Assembly: GCF_002090175.1 (NCBI RefSeq)
Contig: NZ_BBRN01000004.1
Span: 620,001 to 684,000 of the forward strand
Origin: Demequina sp. NBRC 110057
Lineage (GTDB): Bacteria > Actinomycetota > Actinomycetes > Actinomycetales > Demequinaceae
Direction: 5' to 3'
Length of the DNA stretch: 64,000 nt
A program made the position numbers and the translations under genes. The notes under the pieces are model-generated. The model was not told the DNA's origin and made no database searches. It saw only the letters and a list, made by a program, of their open reading frames with translations. How positions within the stretch are numbered: position 1 is the stretch's first letter; each line of letters begins with the position of its first letter. Below, one piece after another: positions 22,888-31,531 of this stretch.

Positions 22888-25545
22888 CTAGTGCCCGGCC
22901 GTCCGCCAGTCCGACCCACGTCCTACGTTGACATCGAGCGGCACTGATAGATCGGCCGCGCCGTGCATCTGGTCGACCAGGATCGCCTCGACGGCGTCCT
23001 CCTCGCCGGGGGCCACCTCGATCACGAGTTCGTCATGCACCTGCAGGAGTTGGCGCGAGGCCAGGCCCTGGGCTGCGAGGTCGGCGTCGACGCCGAGCAT
23101 CGCGCGCTTGATAATGTCCGCTGCCGACCCCTGGATGGGAGCGTTGAGCGCGACGCGCTCGGCGATGTCGCGGCGCTGGCGGTTGGTCGAGGTGAGGTCG
23201 GGGATGTAGCGGCGTCGACCCATGATGGTCTCGGTATAGCCCACCTGCCTGGCCTGCTCGACAACCGAGTGAAGGTAGTCGCGCACCCCGCCGAACCGCG
23301 CGAAGTAGTCGTCCATGAGCTTCTGAGCCTCACCCACGGACAGCGACAGCTGCCGTGCCAGCCCGAACGACGACAACCCATACGCGAGGCCGTAGCTCAT
23401 CGCCTTGACCTTGGAGCGCATCTCCGGCGACACGTCCGCCGGCTCCACCCCAAACACCCGCGCTCCGACGAAGCAGTGCAGGTCCTCCCCCGCCTTGAAG
23501 GCCTCGATGAGGCCCTCGTCGCCGGACAGGTGCGCCATGATGCGCATCTCGATCTGGCTGTAGTCGGCGGTCAGCAGCGTCGCATAGCCCTCGCCGACCA
23601 CGAAGGCCTCGCGAATGCGGTGCCCCTCCTCGGTACGGATGGGGATGTTCTGCAGGTTCGGGTCCTTCGAGCTGAGGCGCCCTGTCGAGGCGACGACCTG
23701 CGAGAAGGTGGTGTGGATCCTGCCGTCGGCGCGGACCGCCTGCGCGAGCGTGTCGATGATCTGCCCCAGCTTCGCGGCGTCGCGGTGAGCGAGCAGCGCC
23801 TCGAGGAACGGGTGCGGGTTCTTTTCCTGGAGGTCCGCGAGCGACGCCGCGTCGGTCGTATACCCGGTCTTGATCTTCTTGGTCTTGGGCATGCCCAGGC
23901 GCTCGAACAGCACCTCCTGGAGCTGCTTGGGGCTTCCCAGGTTGACCTGGTCCCCGCCGATGGACTCATACGCGGCGGCGGCCGCCGCATCGGCCCGCGA
24001 CTGCGCGGCCTCGCGGCGCTCCCCCATCGTCTGCGAGTCCACGGCCATGCCCGCGTGCTCCATGCGCGCGAGCACCGCCACCAGCGGGATCTCGAGGGTC
24101 CGGTACAGCTCCGTCATGCCGCGGCGCTCGACCTCGGCGTGGAGTTCACCCGCCAGGGTCGCCACGTGAGCGGCGGTGCGTCCGGCGGCCTCGGCCGCGC
24201 TGTCGCCGAGACCGAGGTCGAGCTCGCCGGCATCGGAACCGCCCGAGGGAGCGATGCCGAGGTAGCGCTGGAGCACGGCATCCAGATCGAAGCCGCGCTG
24301 GTCGGCGTTCACCAGGAAGGCGGCAATCTGCGTGTCGCCCTCGATACCGCCGAGGTCGAAACCGCGTGCCTGAAGCGCATGCCAGGCGTCCTTCGCCGCG
24401 TGCGCGGTCACGGTCACCGCGGGATCCGCGAGCCACGCCCCGAGCGCCCGCTCGTCGTCGGCTGACAGCGAGCTGAGGTCGATGCCCCAGGCCGCGTCCT
24501 CCTGGGACACCCCGAGCGCCCATGCGTCGGCATCGGCGCCGATGCGCCCCTCGACGTGCACCGTGACGGCGCCCGTGAGCGCCGTCACCGCGGCGACGGC
24601 GCCGGCGGTCACGACCTCCACCTCCGCGGGGGCGTCGGGCACGGACTCCGTCGAGTCGCCCGCCACGAACGGCATCAGGCGGTCGCGCAGGGTGCGGAAC
24701 TGCAGGGCGTCGCACACCTGGTGGATCGCGGCGGCATCGGCCCCCTCGTACTCGAGCGACTCGAGCGTCGCCTCGACATCGAGGTCGTCGAGCAAGCGGT
24801 TGAGCCTGCGGTTGGTGCGCACCTGGTCCAGGTGGTCGCGCAGGCTCTGGCCGGCCTTGCCCGGGACGTCGTCTGCTTGGGCGAGGATCTGCTCGAGCCC
24901 GCCATAGGCGCCGATCCACTTGGCGGCCGTCTTGGGCCCCACGCCCGGCACCCCGGGAAGGTTGTCGCTCGTCTCGCCCACGAGTGCCGCGAGCTCGGGG
25001 TACTGATGGGGGTCGACCCCGTACTTCTCGCGCACGGCCTCGGGGGTGAAGTGCACGAGGTCTGACACTCCCTTGCGCGGGTACAGCAGGGTGACGTCCT
25101 CCGTCACCAGCTGAATGGTGTCGCGGTCGCCCGAGACCACGAGGACCCGCATGCCCGCCTCGCGTCCCTTGCGCGCATAGGTGGCGAGCAGGTCATCGGC
25201 CTCGTAACGCTCCTTGTCGACCGCCGACACGCCGAGAGCGTCCAACATCTCGCGAATCAGCGGCACCTGTGGCTCGAACTCCGGCGGCGTGGCGTCTCGA
25301 GTGCCCTTGTACGACGGGAGTTCCTCGGTCCTGAAGGTGCCGCCGGGCAGGTCGAACGCCACCGCCACGTGCGTGGGAGCGTGATCCTTCATGAGGGTCG
25401 CGAGCATGGTCGTGAAGCCGTACACCGCGTTGGTCGGCACCCCGGTGGAGGTCGCAAAATTCTCGACGGGCAGGCCGAAGAATGCCCGAAATGCCATGGA
25501 AAGGCCGTCGACTAGCAGCAGGGTTGGTCGGTTCTTCTCGCTCAC
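22888..25545 (-). CDS. polA: DNA polymerase I
   Basis: Repair and Okazaki-fragment polymerase. It has 885 aa. The N-terminal 5'-3' nuclease (residues about 1-300) has FDLPGGTFRTEELPSYKGTRD and VSGDRDTIQLV motifs. The central 3'-5' exonuclease-like domain (about 315-490) lacks the DxE metal-binding motif, reading VTVHVEGRIGADADAW there, so proofreading is probably absent as in many actinobacteria. Polymerase motifs are LLTADYSQIEMRIMAHLSGD, KAMSYGLAYGLSSFGLARQL and LLQVHDELVIEV. It starts with GTG directly behind a -10 box. Confidence 0.97.
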   Translation of the reverse strand: MSEKNRPTLLLVDGLSMAFRAFFGLPVENFATSTGVPTNAVYGFTTMLATLMKDHAPTHVAVAFDLPGGTFRTEELPSYKGTRDATPPEFEPQVPLIREMLDALGVSAVDKERYEADDLLATYARKGREAGMRVLVVSGDRDTIQLVTEDVTLLYPRKGVSDLVHFTPEAVREKYGVDPHQYPELAALVGETSDNLPGVPGVGPKTAAKWIGAYGGLEQILAQADDVPGKAGQSLRDHLDQVRTNRRLNRLLDDLDVEATLESLEYEGADAAAIHQVCDALQFRTLRDRLMPFVAGDSTESVPDAPAEVEVVTAGAVAAVTALTGAVTVHVEGRIGADADAWALGVSQEDAAWGIDLSSLSADDERALGAWLADPAVTVTAHAAKDAWHALQARGFDLGGIEGDTQIAAFLVNADQRGFDLDAVLQRYLGIAPSGGSDAGELDLGLGDSAAEAAGRTAAHVATLAGELHAEVERRGMTELYRTLEIPLVAVLARMEHAGMAVDSQTMGERREAAQSRADAAAAAAYESIGGDQVNLGSPKQLQEVLFERLGMPKTKKIKTGYTTDAASLADLQEKNPHPFLEALLAHRDAAKLGQIIDTLAQAVRADGRIHTTFSQVVASTGRLSSKDPNLQNIPIRTEEGHRIREAFVVGEGYATLLTADYSQIEMRIMAHLSGDEGLIEAFKAGEDLHCFVGARVFGVEPADVSPEMRSKVKAMSYGLAYGLSSFGLARQLSLSVGEAQKLMDDYFARFGGVRDYLHSVVEQARQVGYTETIMGRRRYIPDLTSTNRQRRDIAERVALNAPIQGSAADIIKRAMLGVDADLAAQGLASRQLLQVHDELVIEVAPGEEDAVEAILVDQMHGAADLSVPLDVNVGRGSDWRTAGH

Positions 25546-25551
25546 TGTGCA

Positions 25552-25557
25552 AACCTA
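25552..25557 (-). promoter_or_regulatory. Predicted -10 box of polA (leaderless)
   Basis: TAGGTT on the minus strand ends 6 nt before the polA GTG. It lies in the 18-bp gap shared with the divergent thioesterase gene. Confidence 0.55.
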
Positions 25558-25563
25558 TACGCC

Positions 25564-25977
25564 ATGACCGACAACGACGCGGCCAGCGCTCGGCAGTTTG
25601 CCGACGACACGCTCATGCACCACATGGGCATGTCACTCACGTCAGCCTCCGCCGCCCGCGTCGAGGGGACGATGCCCGTCGAGGGCAACCGCCAGCCGTA
25701 TGGCCTGCTGCATGGGGGCGCCTCCGCGGCGCTCGCCGAGACCTTGGGCTCCATCGCGGCAAACATCCATGCGGGACCGGACCACGTCGCCGTCGGCATC
25801 GAGCTCAGCATTTCCCACCACCGCTCCGCCACGGCGGGAACGGTGACGGGGATCGCCGAGGCGGTCCATCTGGGCCGCACCGTCGCGACCTACGCGGTGC
25901 GCGTCGAGGACGAGACCGGTCGCCTGCTGGCGACCGCCCGCCTCACGTGCGCCATTCGAAAGGCGCCTGCTACGTAG
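25564..25977 (+). CDS. PaaI-family hotdog thioesterase
   Basis: A 137-aa single-hotdog-domain protein of the PaaI/YbgC-like acyl-CoA thioesterase group. The active-site segment is YGLLHGGASAALAETLGS near residues 40-57 (the HGG loop plus the catalytic acidic residue in AALAE). The substrate is not predictable. Only 18 bp separate it from the divergent polA, so the two promoters must overlap. I see no good ribosome-binding site or canonical leaderless -10 on this strand, so the start is less certain. Confidence 0.85.
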   Translation: MTDNDAASARQFADDTLMHHMGMSLTSASAARVEGTMPVEGNRQPYGLLHGGASAALAETLGSIAANIHAGPDHVAVGIELSISHHRSATAGTVTGIAEAVHLGRTVATYAVRVEDETGRLLATARLTCAIRKAPAT

Positions 25978-26030
25978 GCGAAACATTCGAGGCGTACGTT
26001 GTGGCGCAATCCAACCTGGGAGGGGACCCC

Positions 26031-27170
26031 TTGACGAACAGAGTCGATCGTCGCGTGATTCATCGCGCGCTCGTCGTCCTCGTCGTGGCGGCCGCCGCAT
26101 TCTTCCTGCTCACCGCGATGGGCTCACCAGCCCTCGCGGACACGGCGATCGCGTCATCACACGCGTCCGCCGCCGCAGGAGACGCATCGGCCACGGCGAC
26201 GCAGACCATATCCATTCATGCGGAAGCGGCCGACGCGACAACCGCGCCCGGCGACAACCGCGTCATTCAGCAACTGGTCAACGGCCTCGTGTTCGGGCTG
26301 CTGCTCGCGCTCGCCTCCGTGGGCCTGTCGCTGATCTACGGCACCACCGGGCTGAGCAACTTCGCCCACGGCGAGCAGGTCTCGCTCGGCGCGCTGCTGT
26401 GCTTCTTCTTCACCACGCAGCAGCCCGTTTCGCTGCCCCTGATCCCTGTGGAGTTCACGATCGGTTGGCCGCTGGTTCCTTCCGCGATCGCGGCCGTCGC
26501 CGTCGCGGCGGGCACCGGATGGCTCCAGGACCGCTTCCTGTGGTCTCCGCTGCGCCGCCGGCGCGTGTCGATCGTGCAGCAGATGATCGTGTCCATCGGC
26601 CTGTCGCTTGCTCTCGTCAACTTCATCCAGTGGTGGTTCGGCGCCGAGCGTCAGCGCCTCACGACCAGCATCGACACGCGTCTTGACCTCGGGATGTTCT
26701 CGATCGGACAGTCCACGCTGTGGTCGCTGCTGATCTCCCTCCTGTGCCTCGGCGGCGTCGCCTTCTTCCTGATGCGCACGCGTACCGGTCGCGCGACGCG
26801 TGCCGTGTCCGACAACCCCTCGCTCGCATCCGCCTCCGGTATCCGTGTCGACAAGGTGGTGCGGCTCGTCTGGGTCCTCGCCACGGGGCTTGCCGCCGTT
26901 GGCGGCATCCTGCTCGCGCTCTACGACAACGCCGCGGCGTTCGATGTCGGCGCCCGCCTCCTGCTGCTGATGTTCGCCGCCGTCACCCTTGGTGGGCTCG
27001 GGCATCCGTTTGGCGCGCTCGTCGGATCGCTGGTCATCGGCGTCGCCGTCGAGATGTCGACCCTGTGGGTCGGCACCGACCTGAAGTATGCCGTCGCGCT
27101 CGGCATCCTCATCCTGGTCCTGCTGGTGCGACCGCAAGGAATCCTCGGTCGCGCGGAAAGGGTGGGCTGA
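26031..27170 (+). CDS. livH: Branched-chain amino acid ABC transporter permease LivH, with N-terminal signal-like extension
   Basis: One of two membrane subunits of a Liv-type importer for branched-chain or related amino acids. I placed the start at the TTG at 26031, which has GGGAGGGG about 5 nt upstream; this gives 379 aa. Residues about 10-38 form an extra hydrophobic segment ending ALADTA, like a signal peptide, followed by a 40-residue Ala/Thr-rich linker. The core begins at VIQQLVNGLVFGLLLALASVGLSLIYG. The permease coupling motif region is LASASGIRVDKVV. It is cotranscribed with livM, livG and livF. Confidence 0.9.
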   Translation: MTNRVDRRVIHRALVVLVVAAAAFFLLTAMGSPALADTAIASSHASAAAGDASATATQTISIHAEAADATTAPGDNRVIQQLVNGLVFGLLLALASVGLSLIYGTTGLSNFAHGEQVSLGALLCFFFTTQQPVSLPLIPVEFTIGWPLVPSAIAAVAVAAGTGWLQDRFLWSPLRRRRVSIVQQMIVSIGLSLALVNFIQWWFGAERQRLTTSIDTRLDLGMFSIGQSTLWSLLISLLCLGGVAFFLMRTRTGRATRAVSDNPSLASASGIRVDKVVRLVWVLATGLAAVGGILLALYDNAAAFDVGARLLLLMFAAVTLGGLGHPFGALVGSLVIGVAVEMSTLWVGTDLKYAVALGILILVLLVRPQGILGRAERVG

Positions 27171-27173
27171 TCC

Positions 27174-28148
27174 ATGGATATCCTGCTCGACTCCATCAAC
27201 GAGATGATCGCGCCGGCGACCGCGGCTTTCGCGCTCGCAGCGATCGGCCTTAACTTCCACTTCGGGCTCACGGGCTTGCTCAACATGGGCCACGCCGGAT
27301 TCATGCTCCTCGGCATGTACGGCTACGCGATCTCGACATCGCGCGGCGCGCCGATCTGGCTCGCGCTCATCATCGCGATTGTTGTCGCAGCGCTGTTTGG
27401 CCTCCTCCTCGGCTGGCCGACGCTCAAACTGCGCGGCGACTATCTCGCCATCGCCACCATCTCGGCGGCGGAACTCATCCGTTATCTGGGTCGATCGAAC
27501 TCGCTCCAGTCACTCACGGGCGGCTCGACCGGCATCCGCGGAAACGACTTCAAGTTCACGTTCGAGGAACTCAGCCCCCTTCCCGACGAGAACATCACGT
27601 TCCTGTTCTGGACCAGGCACGGTTCGCTGTCCTCGTCGTGGTGGCTGGTCATCGTGTCCTGGGCCGCCGTCGCCCTGTTCGCTCTCCTCTACTGGCAGCT
27701 CGCGCGCAGCCCCTGGGGACGCGTCCTCAAGGGAATCCGCGAGGACGAGGACGCCGTCCGTGCGCTCGGCAAGAACGTCTACTCGTACAAGATGCAGGCC
27801 CTCGTCCTGGGAGGCGTCATCGGGGCCCTGGGTGGCGTCTTGTGGGCGCTCGGCAACTCCGTGCAACCGGACTCCATGGGGCGTCCGACGACGTTCTGGA
27901 TCTGGACGCTCCTCCTCCTCGGAGGCGCAGCCACCGTGTTCGGACCCATCATCGGGTCAATGGTGTTCTGGATGGCACTCGTGGCCGTCAAGGGCATCGC
28001 CGGCGCCTTGATCCCGACCTCTGTCCTCTCCCCCGTCGAGATCGAGCCGTTCTCGCTCGTCCTCGTCGGTATCACGCTCATGTGCCTCGTGGTGTTCAGG
28101 CCACAGGGCATCCTCGGCAACAAGAGGGAGTTGGCCTTCAATGACTGA
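27174..28148 (+). CDS. livM: Branched-chain amino acid ABC transporter permease LivM
   Basis: Second membrane subunit of the Liv importer, 324 aa with about eight transmembrane helices. NFHFGLTGLLNMGHAGFMLLG near the N-terminus and LKLRGDYLAIATISAAELIRYL near residue 83 are family signatures. The ATP-ase coupling segment is KGIREDEDAVRALGKNVYSYK near residue 185. It starts 3 bp after livH and overlaps livG by 8 bp. Confidence 0.95.
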   Translation: MDILLDSINEMIAPATAAFALAAIGLNFHFGLTGLLNMGHAGFMLLGMYGYAISTSRGAPIWLALIIAIVVAALFGLLLGWPTLKLRGDYLAIATISAAELIRYLGRSNSLQSLTGGSTGIRGNDFKFTFEELSPLPDENITFLFWTRHGSLSSSWWLVIVSWAAVALFALLYWQLARSPWGRVLKGIREDEDAVRALGKNVYSYKMQALVLGGVIGALGGVLWALGNSVQPDSMGRPTTFWIWTLLLLGGAATVFGPIIGSMVFWMALVAVKGIAGALIPTSVLSPVEIEPFSLVLVGITLMCLVVFRPQGILGNKRELAFND

Positions 28149-28977
28149 CATGTTTGAGGGAGTCCCGCAGGAGCCGGGCGCACCCAAGCCGGACCCGATC
28201 GTCACCGCCGACAAGGTGCACCGTCACTTCGGCGGCCTCACCGCGGTGGACGTCGCACATTTCGAGGTGCAGCGCCACGCGATCACGGCCCTCATCGGCC
28301 CCAACGGCGCCGGAAAGTCGACGTTCTTCAACCTGCTGACGGGCTTTGACGAGCCGCAGACGGGCGAGTGGATGTTCAACGGACACTCCCTGGTGGGCAC
28401 CTCCCCGGCGAAGATCGCGCGTGCGGGCAAGGTACGGACGTTCCAGCTCACCAAGGCGCTCAACCGCATGACGGTGATCGAGAACATGCGCCTGGGCGCC
28501 GCGCAGCAGAGCGGGGAGAACTTCTTCCGCGCCTTGGTCCCTGGCACCTGGAAGGCGCAAGAGACAGAGATCACTGACAAGGCCGAGGTGCTTCTCAAGC
28601 GCTTCAAGCTGTGGGAGAAGCGAGACGACTATGCCGGTTCCCTGTCCGGCGGACAGCGCAAGTTGCTGGAGATGGCACGCGCTCTCATGTCGGACCCCGA
28701 GATGATCATGCTCGACGAGCCCATGGCCGGCGTGAACCCCGCCCTCACCGAGTCGCTCCTCGACCACATTGTCGAGCTGAAGGACGAGGGCAAGACCATC
28801 CTGTTCGTGGAGCACGACATGCACATGGTGCGTCGGATCTCCGACTGGGTGGTCGTCATGGCCGAGGGCAAGATCATTGCCGAGGGTCCGCCTCAGACCG
28901 TGATGTCCAACCCCGCTGTGCAGGACGCGTACCTCGGCGCCCATCACGACACCGACCTCTCGGAGGACGCCTCATGA
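28141..28977 (+). CDS. livG: Branched-chain amino acid ABC transporter ATP-binding protein LivG
   Basis: ATPase subunit of the Liv importer. It has 278 aa. Walker A is GPNGAGKSTFFNLLTG near residue 52, signature LSGGQRKLLEMARAL near 165, Walker B MIMLDEPMAGVNP near 190. The short C-terminal GPPQTVMSNPAVQDAYLG segment is typical of LivG. It overlaps livM upstream and livF downstream (ATGA). Confidence 0.95.
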   Translation: MTDMFEGVPQEPGAPKPDPIVTADKVHRHFGGLTAVDVAHFEVQRHAITALIGPNGAGKSTFFNLLTGFDEPQTGEWMFNGHSLVGTSPAKIARAGKVRTFQLTKALNRMTVIENMRLGAAQQSGENFFRALVPGTWKAQETEITDKAEVLLKRFKLWEKRDDYAGSLSGGQRKLLEMARALMSDPEMIMLDEPMAGVNPALTESLLDHIVELKDEGKTILFVEHDMHMVRRISDWVVVMAEGKIIAEGPPQTVMSNPAVQDAYLGAHHDTDLSEDAS

Positions 28978-29702
28978 ACGACGCCCCCGTCATCGTCCAC
29001 GCCGACGACCTCTTCGCCGGGTATCTCCCGGGGATCGACATCCTCAACGGGTGCTCGATGGAGGTCAGGCAGGGCGAACTGATCGGCATCATCGGCCCTA
29101 ACGGCGCCGGAAAGTCAACGTTCCTCAAGTCGCTGTTCGGTCTCGTGCCCATCCGCAAGGGCACGGTGAAACTCGGCACCGAGGACATCACCAACATGCG
29201 CGCGGACGAGCTCGTCAAGCGCGGCATCGGGTTTGTCCCCCAGAACAACAACGTGTTCCCGTCCCTCACCGTGATGGAGAACATGGAGATGGGGACCTAT
29301 CAGAACCCCAAGTCATTCAAGGCCGCCTGGGAGCGCATCGGGGACCTGTTCCCGAAGCTCGTCGACCGCAAGAATCAGCGGGCAGGCTCCCTTTCGGGCG
29401 GCGAGCGTCAGATGGTCGCGATGGGCCGCGCGCTCATGATGGATCCCCAGGTGCTGCTGCTGGACGAGCCCTCCGCTGGCCTGTCCCCCGATCGCCAGGA
29501 CGAGACCTTCGTGCGCACGCGCGAGATCAATAAGACCGGCGTGACGGTGATCATGGTCGAGCAGAACGCTCGTCGCTGCCTGCAGATCTGCCACCGCGGC
29601 TACGTGCTCGACCAGGGCACCACCGCGTACACGGCATCGGGCCAGGAGCTGCTCAAGGACCCCAAGGTCATCGAGTTGTACCTCGGCACGCTGGGGGCCT
29701 GA
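28974..29702 (+). CDS. livF: Branched-chain amino acid ABC transporter ATP-binding protein LivF
   Basis: Second ATPase of the Liv importer, 242 aa. Walker A GPNGAGKSTFLKSLFG is near residue 41, the LivF-type FVPQNNNVFPSLTVMENM Q-loop region near 91, signature LSGGERQMVAMGRAL near 140, Walker B VLLLDEPSAGLSP near 162. The ATG at 28974 overlaps the livG stop. It is the last gene of the operon and a terminator hairpin follows. Confidence 0.95.
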   Translation: MNDAPVIVHADDLFAGYLPGIDILNGCSMEVRQGELIGIIGPNGAGKSTFLKSLFGLVPIRKGTVKLGTEDITNMRADELVKRGIGFVPQNNNVFPSLTVMENMEMGTYQNPKSFKAAWERIGDLFPKLVDRKNQRAGSLSGGERQMVAMGRALMMDPQVLLLDEPSAGLSPDRQDETFVRTREINKTGVTVIMVEQNARRCLQICHRGYVLDQGTTAYTASGQELLKDPKVIELYLGTLGA

Positions 29703-29725
29703 CTCCTCACTGCTCCCCCTGCTCC

Positions 29726-29762
29726 CTGCGCCCCCGTCGGCTTCTCGCCGGCGGGGGCGCAG
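29726..29762 (+). terminator. livHMGF terminator
   Basis: CTGCGCCCCCGTCGG (29726-29740) pairs with 29748-29762 with one G-U wobble and a 7-nt loop, 24 bp after the livF stop. Confidence 0.75.
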
Positions 29763-30005
29763 TGCTGTCCCCTGGCGATGCCGCTCCCCGCTCTCGCGCT
29801 CCCGGCCACCTGCGCGGCGACCGCCGGGCGCTACCGTCACCTTTCGCGCCCACGCCCCGCCACGCGCTGATCACCGGGCGCTGCGGCGCGCGGCGCGAGT
29901 GCGAGGACGGCCGATGACGTGGCAAGGCTTCTCGACACGGCCTGCCGTGGGCGCGGGTGCGGCCGGTACAGACGCTCCCCTGGATTGCCGGGTCCCGGGG
30001 CACAC
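29763..30005. other. Non-coding stretch between convergent livF and livK
   Basis: The full gap between the two stop codons is 360 bp (29703-30062), with a terminator at each end. In between I see no credible reading frame, ribosome-binding site, tRNA or repeat. It is ordinary GC-rich spacer. Confidence 0.5.
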
Positions 30006-30035
30006 GAAAAGGGCCCCGGCCGAAGCCGGGGCCCT
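30006..30035 (-). terminator. livK terminator with T tract
   Basis: AGGGCCCCGGC (30010-30020) and 30025-30035 form a perfect 11-bp stem with a CGAA loop. On the minus strand a short T run follows the stem. This is a classical intrinsic terminator. Confidence 0.85.
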
Positions 30036-30062
30036 CTCGTCTAGCAGGCGGTGATCAACCGA

Positions 30063-31343
30063 TCACGAGGCGGGAACCTCTCCGAAGACCTCGGACTGCC
30101 ACACCGGCACGTTCTCGGCGTCGTACTTGTACACGCCCACGTACGCGGCGGACGGGTCGTTCGCGTCGTTGAACGCCTCGACACCCGACACGGCCTTGTA
30201 GTCGATCTCCTCACCCGCATCGAGCAGCTCGACACACTCGGCAAACGTCGAGCACTCGGTGCCACCGGTCGAGCCGGACACCGCAGCCATCGACGACTGG
30301 ATCGAGGGACCGTCGGTACCACCCGAGTGAACCGCGGCAAGCGCGACGAGCATGGTGGCGTCGTAGGACTCGGGGCCGTACGCGAGGGAGTCGAGCGGCT
30401 CGCCGTACGCCTCCTCGAGGCGCTGAGCGAAGTCGTCCGACGCCTGGGCACCGGGGATGGTGCCCTGGGCGCCCTCGAGGGCGGCGGGGTCGAAGTCGGC
30501 AGAGAAGTCCGCCGTGTTGCCGTCCACCATGTACAGCGTGGTGGGGTCGAGGTCGGCCGCGAGCAGCTCGGGGATGATCTGCTTGGTCTGGTCGAAGGCG
30601 ATCAGCACCAGGGCGTCGGGGTTGGTTCCCATCACTGCCTCCACCTCGGCGGTGAAGTTCGTGGCGGCGGGGTCGAATTCCTCGCCGGGGTTACCGTAGG
30701 TGATCGTGCCGCCACCCTCTTCGATGGTCGACTTGATCACGTCGCGCAGGCCGGTGCCGTAGTCATCGTTGAACACCAGGATGCCCACGTTCGTGTGGCC
30801 ATCCTCGAGGATGAGGTTGGCGAGCGCGTTGCCCTGGACGGAGTCCGGCGGCGCGGTACGGAAGAAGAAGTCGGAGTAGCCCGACAGCGCCGTCGCGGTG
30901 TTGGCCGGCGACACCTGAACCACCTCGGACGCCACGACGTCGTCGACAAAGTTCAACGTCACGGACGAGGAAGCGGCGCCGATGATCGCGGACACGCCGT
31001 CCGAGATCAGCTTGGAGGCCGACTGCGGCGCGATGTTGGCCTGGGTAGTGTCGGACGAGTCCTCGTGCTCCACGGTGACATCGTTACCGAGCACGCCGCC
31101 CGCCTCGTTGATCTCCTGGATCGCGAGGTCGACACCGGCAACCTCGGGCGGGCCGAGGAAGGCCAGCGAGCCGGTCAGGGGCAGCACCGTGCCGATCTTC
31201 AGGGCGTCGGTCGAACCGGAACCCTCGGAGCCACCCTCCGAACCGGACGCCTCAGGGTCCGAGTCCGTCGAGCAGGCCGCAAGGGCCAGCGAGGCGGCGG
31301 CCGCAAAGGCCGCGCCGCGCGCGATGGTGTTCCATCGTGCCAT
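30063..31343 (-). CDS. livK: Branched-chain amino acid ABC transporter substrate-binding lipoprotein
   Basis: Periplasmic-binding-protein-like receptor (type 1, Leu/Ile/Val family), anchored as a lipoprotein. Start set at the ATG at 31343 (MARWNTIARGAAFAAAASLALAAC), with GGAGGG upstream; the ATG at 31361 would overlap that site. The lipobox LAAC gives Cys near residue 24, then a Ser/Glu/Gly-rich tether of about 20 residues. The ligand domain starts ALKIGTVLPLTGSLAFLGPPE. It is the natural partner of LivHMGF but lies on the opposite strand, convergent, with its own promoter. Confidence 0.92.
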   Translation of the reverse strand: MARWNTIARGAAFAAAASLALAACSTDSDPEASGSEGGSEGSGSTDALKIGTVLPLTGSLAFLGPPEVAGVDLAIQEINEAGGVLGNDVTVEHEDSSDTTQANIAPQSASKLISDGVSAIIGAASSSVTLNFVDDVVASEVVQVSPANTATALSGYSDFFFRTAPPDSVQGNALANLILEDGHTNVGILVFNDDYGTGLRDVIKSTIEEGGGTITYGNPGEEFDPAATNFTAEVEAVMGTNPDALVLIAFDQTKQIIPELLAADLDPTTLYMVDGNTADFSADFDPAALEGAQGTIPGAQASDDFAQRLEEAYGEPLDSLAYGPESYDATMLVALAAVHSGGTDGPSIQSSMAAVSGSTGGTECSTFAECVELLDAGEEIDYKAVSGVEAFNDANDPSAAYVGVYKYDAENVPVWQSEVFGEVPAS

Positions 31344-31484
31344 GTTGTGTTCCCTCCACACTGACTGGGGAGTCAGCCTCCCGCCCCAGGGACGGTCCCT
31401 GGCGGCGTTGGGGCCACGTTACCGACCATTCATTTCTTGTGGGGGTCCTGATCATCACGATTCTGTGACCTGGTAGAAACGCAA

Positions 31485-31517
31485 AAGGCGCGCATCGGGC
31501 GAACCGATACGCGCCTT
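31485..31517 (-). terminator. pdtaR-like gene terminator
   Basis: AAGGCGCGCATCGG (31485-31498) pairs with 31504-31517 with one G-U wobble; on the minus strand TTGCGTTTC follows. It begins 14 bp after the stop of the ANTAR regulator. Confidence 0.75.
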
Positions 31518-31531
31518 GCGTAAGGCAGCGG

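Noticed and set aside
31344-31484. Possible RNA gene or small ORF between the ANTAR gene and livK
   Set aside because: I see only the livK upstream region and the ANTAR gene terminator; no cloverleaf, no credible ribosome-binding site with an open frame.
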